Source: Arbacia lixula
Lineage: Eukaryota; Echinodermata; Echinoidea; Arbacioida; Arbaciidae
Assembly (NCBI GenBank): GCA_963669155.1
Contig: OZ022588.1
Span: forward strand, 12,438,131-12,502,130
Reading direction: 5' to 3'
DNA length: 64,000 nt
A program made the position numbers and the translations under genes. Numbering within the stretch: the stretch's first letter is position 1; each line of letters begins with the position of its first letter. The notes beneath the pieces were generated by a model that ran no database searches, was not told the DNA's origin, and saw nothing but the letters and a program-made list of their open reading frames with translations. This document shows positions 1 through 11,900 of this stretch, one piece after another.

Positions 1-25
1 TTTGACCTAATGTACTCTTTGATAG

Positions 26-196
26 GAGTCTCTCCAGATGCAGCTGACCAAATGTGTAGAGGAAGTGGAGCTAATGAGAGTGGAGAGCATTAAAGAGAAG
101 AGCCAGAACCAAGCCAAGCAGGACAAGGTCTGTGCCGAGATGGAGGCAGAGTTGGAAGCTGAGACACAGAAAGTGAATGCAGCGGAAGAGAGACTA
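26..196 (+). CDS. Exon A1 of the coiled-coil gene
   Basis: 57 codons, phase 0 at both ends, acceptor TTTGATAG, donor CTA/GTAAGT. It starts ESLQMQLTKC and ends NAAEERL. It is the only copy with Cys at the LTKC position, where the others have Arg or Tyr. Confidence 0.82.
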
Positions 197-3100
197 GTAA
201 GTACAGAGGGAATATACACCAATGGTCACAACTTTAATACAGCTCACTTAAGTAAAAGATGGTGATGGTGGTGATTGTGGTGGTGATGGTGATGGTGGGA
301 CTGGTGGTTCTGATTGTGATGGTAGTGGTGATGATGGTAACGACTACAACAATGGTGATGGTTGTGGTGGTGGTGACGATGATTCTGAAATGATTGTAAT
401 GATTTAGGTGCTAGTGATAATTCCTCACTCTTACCGTCTTTCCCTCACTCTCACCGTCTTTCCCTCGTCTCACAATCCTTACCAGGATCAGCAAGCCAAA
501 CTGATATGTGAACTAGAGTCTGAGATCCGCCACATGAGGGCGCCAGACATGGAGATGGAGTTGAGTCACACGAAGGGAGAACTCAAGAAGAAGAGTGAAG
601 AATTGATGCACATGACAGAAAAACTCACCGATGCCAACATGCAAATGGTATTTGTAAACAAATTCAGACTGTATAGTGAAACGTCCACTAAAGGCTTATG
701 GTGATGGTGATGATAATGATGATGATCTTGATAATGATAATACAGGAAAACTTGTTATAACAAAGATGTCTGGACCCACATTTTTCTTTGTTATAGCTGA
801 TTGCTCGCTATACCAGTACACGATCAAAACATACAGAAATATATGCATAGGGGACTATACATCAAATAATATATGTTAATGGAAACCTGCACTATATTTC
901 ATGGTTATCCATCCATCAGGCCAGATTATTTTGTTTGCACGATGGCTCATGAAATATTTGATAGAATTAAATACATCTTGGTGCGTGCAAACATAATTCA
1001 GATAATAAGATTGGGGGTTAGATGTGGCAAAGGTCAAGGTAAAATGTTATGATTTTAGTATTTATGTGACAACTCAATAGACTATTTTGACCTCATTTAA
1101 AAGATCATTAGATTTGGGGTCCGATGTAAGAAAGGTCAAGGTGAAATGACATAATAGTAGTATTTATGTGATAGCCCAAGAGAAGATTATGACAGAATTT
1201 ACTCTTTGATAGGAGTCTCTCCAGATGCAGCTGACCAAACGTGTAGAGGAAGTGGAGCTAATGAGAGTGGAGAGCATTAAAGAGATAAGCGAGAACCAAG
1301 CCAGGCAGGAAAAGATCTGTGCCGAGATGGAGGCAAAGCTGGAAGCTGAGACACAGAAAGTGAATGCAGCGGAAGAGAGACTGGTAAGTACTGAAGGAAT
1401 ATACACCAATGGTCACAACTTTAATACAGCTCATTTGAGTAAAGCATGGTGATTTTGATGATGGTGGCAGTTGTGATGATAGTGGTGGTAGTGATGATGA
1501 TGATGATGATAGTTGTGATAATGACGATGGTGGTGTTGGTGATGATGATGATAGTGGTGGTGAGGATGATGATGATGGTAGTGGTGATGATGATGATCAT
1601 CTTGATGGTGATGATGTTGAAAATGGTAATAGTGGTGATGATGATGATGGTAGTGATGATGATGGTAAAGATGATAACAATGGTGATGGTTGTGATGATG
1701 ATGATTGTGAAATGATTATAATGATATAGGTGTTAGTGATAATTCCTCAATCTCACCATCTCTCTTTCACCTCACAAACCTTACCAGGAGCAGCAAGCAA
1801 AACTGATATGTGAACTAGAGTCTGAGATCCATCACAAGAGGGCGCCAGACATGGAAGTGGAGCTGAGTCACATGAAGGGAGAACTTGAGAGGAAGAGTGA
1901 CGAATTGACGCAAATGATGGAAAAAATCACAGATGCCAACATGGAAAGGGTATGTATCAATAACAAAGAAGGACTGTACACCTGCACTTCATTTCATGGT
2001 TATCCATCCATCAGGCCAATTTATTATGTTTGCACTATTGCTCATGAATTATTTGACAGAATAAAATAAATCTTGTTACAAAAGCAATGCGTGTAAACAT
2101 AATTAAATTTTAGTGAAAGGGCTTTCTGGGTTAATTTCAATTTACAAAGAATTTTTTTTTTTTTCCGTTCATTTACAGGATGGAGCCCGCTATCCTTATT
2201 ACTGGGTGTATGCCTAAAATTTCTTTGTAAATTGAAATTACCCCAGAAAGCCCTGTCACTAAAATCTAGCCGAATTGTCCCTACGGCGGACTACTCATGA
2301 ATATTAACGAGTCAGATGAAATGAGACTCTTTCGGGTATTTGTTTCCATGTTATCGTGTCTTGACCCGTGAACTAGAAATAGCTTGCATGGTTAAGTCGC
2401 TGCCCGGTAAGCAGTAGATTGCAGGTTCAAATCCCGTCTGGTTCCAAGATTTTTGTCTGACTTGTTTATCGTTCATTTACAGGATGGAGCACGCTATCCT
2501 TATCACTTGGTGTATGCCTAAAACTTCTTTGTAAATCAATAATTTAATTAATAAGATTTAGGGTCAGATGTGACAAAGGTCGGGTTGAGATGACATGTTG
2601 TTAGTGTTTATGTAATAATTCAAAAGACAATTTTGACCTAATTTACTCTTTGATAGGAGTCTCTCCAGATGCAGCTGACCAAACGTGTAGAGGAAGTGGA
2701 GCTAATGAGAGTGGAGAGCATTAAAGAGATAAGCGAGAACCAAGCCAGGCAGGAAAAGATCTGTGCCGAGATGGAGGCAAAGCTGGAAGCTGAGACACAG
2801 AAAGTGAATGCAGCGGAAGAGAGACTGGTAAGTACTGAAGGAATATACATCAATGGTCACAACTTTAATACAGCTCACTTAAATAAAAGAGGGTGAAGGT
2901 GGTGATGGTGGTGATGGTGGCGGTTGTGATAATGATGGTGGCGGTTGTGATAATGATGATGGTGGTGATGATGATAATTATGATTATAATGGTGGTGGAT
3001 GTTGTGTTGATGACAGTGGTGGTGGTGATGGTGATGGTACTGGTGTTGGTGATGATGATGATAGTGGTGGTGAGGATGATGATGGTGGTGGTAGTGATGA

Positions 3101-6100
3101 AGATGATGATGATCTTGATGGTGATGATGATGATGGAAGGGGTGGTGATGATAATGAGGATGCTGGTGGTGGTGATGGTGATGGTGATGGGACTGGTAGT
3201 TCTGGTGGTGATGGTTGCGGTGATGATGGTAAAGACTATAACAATGGTGATGGTTGTGGTGATGACCATTGTGAAATGATTATAATGATTTAGGTGTTAG
3301 TGATAATTCCTCACTGTCACCGTCTTTCCCTCGTATGACACTTCTTATCAGGAGCAGCAAGCCAAACTGATATGTGAACTAGAGTCTGAGATCCACCACA
3401 AGAGGGCGCCAGACATGGAAGCGGAGTTGAGTCACATGAAGGGAGAACTTGAGAGGAAGAGTGACGAATTGACGCACATGATGGAAAAACTCACAGATGC
3501 CAACATGGAAAGGGTATGAATCAATAACAAAAAAGGATTGTATACCCGCACTACATTTCATGGTTATCCATCCATCAGGCCAATTTATTGTGTTTGCACT
3601 ATAGCTCATGAATTATTTGACAGAATGAAATAAATCTTGTTACAAAAGCAATGCGTGTAAATATGATTTAGGGTCAGATGTGCCAAAGGTTAAGGTAAAA
3701 TGTTTTGATTTTAGTATTTGTTTGGCAACTGAATGGACTATTTTGACCTTATTTACTCTTTGATAGGATTCTCTCCAGATGCAGCTGACCAAACGTGTAG
3801 AGGAAGTGGAGCTAATGAGAGTGGAGAGCATTAAAGAGAAGAGCCAGAACCAAGCCAGGCAGGACAAGGTCTGTGCCGAGATGGAGGCAAAGTTGGAAGC
3901 TGAGACACAGAAAGTGAAGGCAGCAGAAGAGAAAATGGTAAGAACTGAAGAAGGGTGAAAATGGAGCATAACAAGTGGGAGGAGGTGGGCAAAGTTCATT
4001 TTAACGGTGGTAATGATGATGGAAGTGGTGGTGGTGGTGATGATGATGATGGCAGTGGTGGTGGTGATTATGATGGTGGTAGTGGTGGTGATAATGATGG
4101 TGGTAGTGGCGATGATGACGATGGTAGTCCTGGTGATGATGGTAGTGGTGGTGGTGATAATGGTAGTGGGTGTGATGATGATGGCAGTGGTGGTGATGGC
4201 GATGGTAGTGATGTTAATGATGATGATGGTAATGGTAGTGATGACGGCGATGGTAGTGGTGGTAATGATAATGGTGGTAGTGGTGATGATGATGATGATG
4301 ATGGGAGTGCTGGTGATGATGGCGAAGGAAGTGGTGGTGATGATGGTAGTGGTGGTAAGGATGACAATGGTAGTGGTGGTGGCGCTGCTGCTGATGGTAG
4401 TAGTGGTGATGATGATGCTAGTGGTAGTGATAATGATGCTAGTGTTGATGACGATGAAAGTAGTAGTGGCAATGACAATGGTAGTGGTGATGATGAGAAA
4501 GATGATAACAATGGTGATCGTAGTGGTGATGATGATTGTGAAATGATTATAATGATGATTTTGGTGGTAGTGATAATTCCATCCTCACTCTCACTGTCTT
4601 TCCCTCGTCTCTCAACCCTTACCAGGAGCAGCAAGCCAAACTGATATGTGATCTAGAGTCTGAGATCCACCACAAGAGGGCGCCAGACATGGAGGCGGAG
4701 TTAAGTCACATGAAGGGAGACCTTGAGAGAAAGAGTGAGGAATTGATGCAAATGATGGAAAAAGTCACAAGTGCCAACATGGAAAGGGTATGTATCTACA
4801 ACTACAAAGTGTAGTGAAACATGCACTAAATCTCATTGTTATTTTTCCATCAGGCCAGATTATTTTGTCTGTGCAATGGGTTGTTAAATATATGAAATCA
4901 TTCTTCAATCTTGGTACAAGATCTATGCATGAAAAGGTGATTAGATTAATAAAATTTGGGGTCAGATGTAACAAAGGTCAAGGTAAAATGACATGATTGT
5001 AGTATTTATGTTCAGTACTATGTTACGCAAAAGAATTAGATTATGACAGAATTTACTCTTTGATAGGATTCTCTCCAGAAGCAACTGACCAAATATGTAG
5101 AGGAAGTGGAGCTAATGAGAGTGGAGAGCATTAAAGAGAAGAGCCAGAACCAAGCCAGGCAGGACAAGGTCTCTGCCGAGATGGAGGCAGAGTTGGAAGC
5201 TGAGACAGAGAAAGTGAAGGCAGCAGAAGAGAGACTGGTAAGTACTGAAGAAGGGTGAAAATGGAGGATAACAAGTGAGAGGAGGTGGAGGAGATTCATT
5301 ATAATGATTGTGATGATGGTGGTAGTGGTGGTGATGATGATAGTAATGGTGGTGGTGATGATGGCAATGGTAGTGGTGGTGGTGATGATGGCGATGGTAG
5401 TGGTGGTGGTGGTGATAATGCTGGTGGTGGGGATGGTGATGGTAGTGATGGTGATGATGATGATGATGGTAATGGTAGTGATGATGGCGATGGTGGTGGT
5501 GGTGATGATGATGATCATGGTAGTGGTGATGAAGATGATGATGCTTGAGGTGGTGATGATGATGCTAGTGGTGATGATGAAAGTAGTGGTGGTGAGGATG
5601 ATAATTGTAGTTGTGATGATGATGGTAGTGCTGGTGATGCTGATGGTAGTGCTGGTGATGATGGCGATGGTAGTGGTGGTGATGATGATAGTAGTGGTGG
5701 TGGTGATGATGATGGTGATAGTGGTGATGATGATGCTAGACGTAGTGATAATGATGCTAGTGGTGATAATGATGAAAGTAGTAGTGGCGATGACGATGAT
5801 AGTGGTGATGATGAGAAAGATGATAACAATGGCTATCGTAGGGGTGATGATGATGATTGTGAAATAATTATAATGATGATAATGGTAATTCCGTCCTCAC
5901 TCTTACCATCTTTTCCTCATCTCACAATCTTTACCAGGAGCAGCAAGCCAAATTGATATGTGAACTAGAGTCTGAGATCCACCAAAAGAGGGCGCCAGAC
6001 ATGGAGGCGGAGTTGAGTCATATGAAGGGGGAACTTGAGAGAAAGAGTGACGAATTGACGCAAATGTTGGAAATACTCACCGATGCCAACATGGAAAGGG

Positions 6101-7832
6101 TATGCATCAACAAATACAGACTGTAATGAAATCTGCACTACATTTTTTTGTTTTCGGGATGGCTAGTTAAATATATGACAGAATTAAATCATTCTTGGTA
6201 GAAGTGCTATGCATGGAAAGATTATTAGATTAATTAGATTTGGGGTCAGTTGTAACCAAGGCCAAGGTGAAATGACATGATAGTAAGCAAATAATCAATG
6301 TTGGTGAAGGTGATAGGACGAACTATCACTTCTGAGGCGATCTAGATGTAGCCATGTTTTTGAAGCGCATCTGAGGAAAGATAGCGTATACATGCAGATC
6401 GCAGAGGAAGTGATAGTTCGTCTCATTGCCTTAAACCAAAAGTTGATTATTTGCTTTATATTCCACATCTGAAACCATCTATCTATACCACAAATGACAA
6501 TTTGACATACAAAAGTAATGTTTACTTCTCTACCTATGCCCGAGCCACTGCTATGGGGAACACGCGTATAGGACGCGCGTTAGAACGCGTTAGTAGGAGC
6601 TTATGTTAGTCATTTGATAGTCCGAGTGTAACACACTTTTATTTCGGGCGTACTCAAAATATTGGTCACGTGTTAGGACTGTGAGGAGTGAAGAGATCAG
6701 CGAAACCAAAAAGTATTATCCCCTCGAGTGTAACGAACTTTTCTTCTCAGGTGATCAGATGGGCAAAACTACGCTTCATCATACATGTATGATCAACTCT
6801 TGACCAATCCTAACGCAACATTCTTAGTATGTGGAATATAATAGTATTTATGTGATAACCCAAAAGAAGATTATAACAGAATTTACTCTTTGATAGGATT
6901 CTCTACAGAAGCAACTGACCAAATATGTAGAGGAAGTGGAGCTAATGAAAGTGGAGAGCATTAAAGAGAAGAGCCAGAACCAAGCCAGGCAGGAGAAGGT
7001 CTGTGCCGAGATGGAGGCAGAGTTGGAAGCTGAGGCAGAGAAAGTGAAGGCAGCAGAAGAGAGACTGGTAAGTACTGAAGGAGGGGAATAGAAAGATGAA
7101 AATGGAGGATAACAATTGGGAGGAGTTTGAGGAGGTCCATTATAATGATGGTGATGATTGTGGTAGTAGTGGTGATGATGGTAGTGGTTGTGGTGATGAT
7201 GATGGTAGTACTGGTGATGATGCTAGTGCTTGTAAGGATGATAATGGTAGTGGTGATGATGATGGCGATGGGAGTGGTGGCTATGATGATGATGGTAGTG
7301 GTGGTGGTGATGATGATGGTGGTAGTGGTGGTAAGGATGGCAGTGTTAGTGGTGGTGGTGATGATGATGATGGTGGTAGTGGTGATGATGATGAAAGTGG
7401 TGGTGGCGAGGATGACGATGGTAGTGGTGATGATGAGAAAGATAGTAACAATGGTGATCATTGTGGTAATGATGATGATCGTAAAATTATTATAATGATG
7501 GTTTTGGTGGTAGTGATAATTCCATCCTCACTCTTACCATCTTTCTCTCATCTCACAATCCTTACCAGGAGCAGCAAGCCAAACTGATATGTGATCTAGA
7601 GTCTGAGATCCACCACAAGAGGGCGCCCGACATGGAGGCGGAGTTGGGTCACATGAAGGAGGAACTCGAGAGGAAGAGTGAGGAATTGATGCAAATGACA
7701 GAAAAACTCACAGATGCCAACATGGAAAGGGTATGCATCAACAACAACTATGGACCGTAGTGAACCCTGCACTAAAGGATGGTGGTGATGATGATGATGA
7801 TGATGATGATGATGAGGAGGATGATGATGATG

Positions 7833-7883
<51 letters not shown>

Positions 7884-8766
7884 GTGGTGGTGATTTTGAT
7901 AGTGGTCATGATGATGATAGTTGTGATGATAGTTGGATTGGAATGAGGATGACACTGATGGTAATAGCAATCAGATGATAGTGGTGATGATAGTGCTGAT
8001 GGGTTGATGGTAATGATGTTGATGATGATTGTGAAAGGAGTTGTATCGCTGGGAAGAAGAGTTTGATTTTACGGTTAAGTCATGAATGGTTCAACATTCG
8101 TTTGGATTTCGTTCTTTTCTTTGATCAACACTTTCAGATGTACAGGAAGATTCAGTTACTAGCTCTGATATTGTAAGTGCTTTTGCAATATTTTCTTCCA
8201 TTACATATTTTATAGAATTAACCATTTTTTTTCTGTGTTTTGTCCTGTTTGTACCTTGATAGGAGTCTCTTCAGAAAAAGCTAACCAAACGAGTGGAGGA
8301 AGTCAAGCGAGTGAGACTCAATTGCATTAAAGAGACGAGCCAGAACCAAGTCAGGATGGACAAGGTCTGTGCCGAGATGGAGGCAGAGTTGGAAGCTGAG
8401 ACACAGAAGGTGAAGGCAGCAGAAGAGAGACTGGTAAGTACTGGAGGAGAGCAATACGAGGGTGAGAGTGGAGGATAACAAGTGGGAGGAGGTGGAGGAA
8501 GTTCATGATGGTGGTAGTAGTGGTAGCAGTGGTGATGATGATGGTGGAAGTGGTGATCATTATGATCGAAGTGGTGGTAAGGATGAAGGGAGTGGTGATG
8601 ATGAAGATGATGATGATTGTGGTAGTGATGATGATGGCAGTGATGGTGATGATGGTGGTTGTGGAAGTGATGATGATGGTAGTGGTGGTGATGATGATGG
8701 TGGTTGTGGAAGTGATGATGATGGTAGTGTTGAAGATGCAGCTGATAATGGTTCTGGTAGTGGTGG

Positions 8767-8818
<52 letters not shown>

Positions 8819-8910
8819 AGTGTTGGTGGTGATGATGATGATGATAGTGATTGTGTTGTTAATGATGATGATGATGGTAGTGTTGGTGATGATGATGATA
8901 TTCATCCTGG

Positions 8911-8951
<41 letters not shown>

Positions 8952-11900
8952 GTAGTGGTGATGATAATGATGATGCTTGAGGTGGTGATAATGATGCTAG
9001 TGGTGATGATGATGAAAGTAGTGGTGGCGATGACGATGAGAGTGGTGAGGATGAGAAAGATAGTAACAATGTTAATCGTAGAGATGATTGTGAAATGATT
9101 GTAATACTGATTTTAGTGGTAGTGATAATTCTGTCCTCACTATCACCGTCTTTCCCTCGTCTCACAATCCTTACCAGGAGCAGCAAGCCAAACTGATATG
9201 TGAACTAGAGTCCGGGAACCACCACAAGAGGGCGCCAGACGTGGAGGCGGAGTTGAGTCACATGAAGAGAGAACTCAAGAGGAAGAGTGAAGAATTGACA
9301 CAAGCGATGGAAAAACTCACAGATGCCAACATGCAAATGGTATTTATCAATAACAAGGAAGGACAATAGAGAAATCTGCACACATTTCATGGTTATCTTT
9401 CCATCAGGCCAAATTATTTTGTTTACACAATGTCTCATGAATTATTTGACAGAATGAAATAAATCTTGGTACAAGATGGTGATGATGATGATGATGATGA
9501 TGATGATGGTGGTGGAAGAGACAATTCTCTCCATACTCTCCATGTTTGCCCCTCGTCTCACAATCCTCCATTGTCTCTCTCTCTACCAGGAGCAGCAAGC
9601 CAAACACATATGTGAACTGGAGTCTGGGATCCACCACACGAGGGCGCCTGACATGAACATTGAACATGATCTACAAGTCGCCAAACTAGAAGAAAGGTGA
9701 GCCTATGGAACAATTTTTTCCAGAAGTGCATGACTCACTTGTGATTATAAGCATCTGTTATGGTATTAGGTATTGTGGTTCATGCAATGTTTTAGAGAAT
9801 TGTATGTATGTCTGCAAATGGATGCACTCAGAGGTATCCCTACGCAGACAAACGTACACATTTACATCACCGTTTTTGGGGAGTGACTCCCCAAAATGTT
9901 GATAAATGTCTTAATTGTGACTTCTGAATGTCAGAATACTTCTCAAAATTGGACACATGAATTGCCTTTTGCCTGACATTTAATGTGGTCTTTTGGTGAT
10001 GACGGATTCCAGCCTTGGATGAAAGCCGGCACTCCAGGGCCCATTTGCATAAAACTTAGCATTGATGGTAACTTTGCTGGCAACTTCGATTGAGTTGGAA
10101 ATCTTGAATTTGATTGGCTGTCAAGCAATGTTACCATGGTAGTTACCACTGAAGTTTCATGCAGTGGTGCCCTGCACTGAAATTTGAATATTCACACCAA
10201 TATTTCAGCATGTGAGTATTGAAATAAAACTCGACCTGTATAATTTTCACATTAAACTACATTTTGATACCATTAAAGAATTTTTGTAGAGGAGGAGGGG
10301 GGAGGGAAGAGATTGGCATGTCTGTAACTGGCAACCCAAGCTCTTACTTTGTAATGAGCAGATTTGTTGCAGTGTGTTGACTTTGCCTTTCACTAGGATC
10401 AGAGATCTGGAGAGCTCAGCCAAACACCTAGAGGAGAGGAATAGAGTGTACCGCAACGAGTTGAGGAGAGAGCATGAACGAGGAGCAGATGCTTCAGGTA
10501 TTACTCCTCGCTATGCCAGGCAAACGCGCCCATGGGAAGATGTGCGCGTTTATCTGGAGCTGGCACAAATTATTTTGATTCCCAACCGCTTAAGTTGAAG
10601 TCTGATCTTTGGAGATTTAAATTCTTGTCGTTAAAGGGCATATACTGTACTGGGAGGGCAAAAAACCTTCAAAAGATCATTGTTAGTAATCTTCTTTCCA
10701 ATGGTCCTAAATTAGTGTATTGTCTATTTTAGAAGCTTGCTGAAAGTAATTTGCCCTCAAATGATCTACACTTGGAGTAAGGAGTGATTAAGTCACAAAT
10801 CCTCCAAGTGTTCGGGCTGAACATTTTGAGGATTTAATTCCTAATCATTAATTACTCCAAGTGTGGATCATTTAAGGGTAAATAACTTCAAGCAAGCTTC
10901 TAAAAAAGAAAATACATGAATTTAAGACTATTGGCAAGAAGATTGCTGACAATTACCTTTTGAAGGCTTTTTTGCCTTCCCAATACAGTATATGCCCTTA
11001 AACAAGCATCTGAATACAGAATTTGTCATTTGTAAAATTTAATTTGGATTGTGGAAATTCACTCCCACTATGTTCATGGTTATATTTCCCTGCATTGTGA
11101 ACCCCGGTCCAGCTAGGGGGGTCAAAATGGCACTGTAGTAAACAAAGAAATGTGGCTCTATTGTGCCCTTATAAGGCATTTGAAGTGTATTCATAACCTG
11201 GCATGTTTTGTCCGTGCAGCAGATTAAGTGGGAGTTGTACTGCTTATTATCTGAGTGGAGAAAGGTTAGCCCGTGTATATGCGGGCCCAGTAAAGAACGA
11301 GCAAAGAAAGGAACGAATTGTAGCATCTCATTTAGCGCAAGAACAGGTCACCAGTCATGCATAAAGTTGTGAAACAGGGACCTGGGCCCCGTTGCATAAA
11401 ACTTACCATTAATGGTAACTCTGTCATCAATGGTAACTACCATGGTAACATTGCTCAACAGCCAATGAAATTCAAGATTGCCATAGAAGTTGCCATTAAT
11501 AGCAAAGTTACCATTAATGGTAAGTTTCATGCAACAGGGCCCTGGTTTGTTTGTTTAGTGATGAATTAGCTTCAAATAGATGGTAGAAATAGTACCATGG
11601 ATTAGCTGATGATATGATTGAACTGTATATTTCTGCATTGACATGTCTGAGATTTCTCCTTTGTTGCCTGCACAGTCCTGTCCTGTGCAAACTACCCAGA
11701 GGCCGGTGTCTGCGGCTCAGGATCCGTCTACGATGTCGCCCTCTATAGTTTGCGGGCAGAGAATCAGGCGATGACCACGGAGCTCAAACAGAAGCAGAAG
11801 AAGTATGAGACTACAAAAACCCAGCGGGACGAGCAGGTGTAAGTGACAACATTTTCCTTGTCACGTACGATTAAATTTCTTCCGAGCCATAGGTGCATTT

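Noticed and set aside
2382-2452. Functional tRNA gene
   Set aside because: A- and B-box-like motifs are present but no full acceptor stem or cloverleaf could be drawn; it is embedded in a repeat.
3955-4644. Open frame of 229 residues rich in Asp/Gly/Ser
   Set aside because: It is the GAT/GGT intronic tract between exons A4 and B4. Similar frames occur in the other tracts and in all three forward frames; composition follows the triplets.
5304-5867. Met/Val-rich and antisense Thr/Ile-rich open frames in the triplet tracts
   Set aside because: Triplet repeats lack stops in several frames on both strands; no conservation beyond the repeat.
9873-9898. Short hairpin TTTGGGGAGT/ACTCCCCAAA
   Set aside because: A single 10-bp-arm palindrome in an intron with no further context; likely chance or a repeat remnant.
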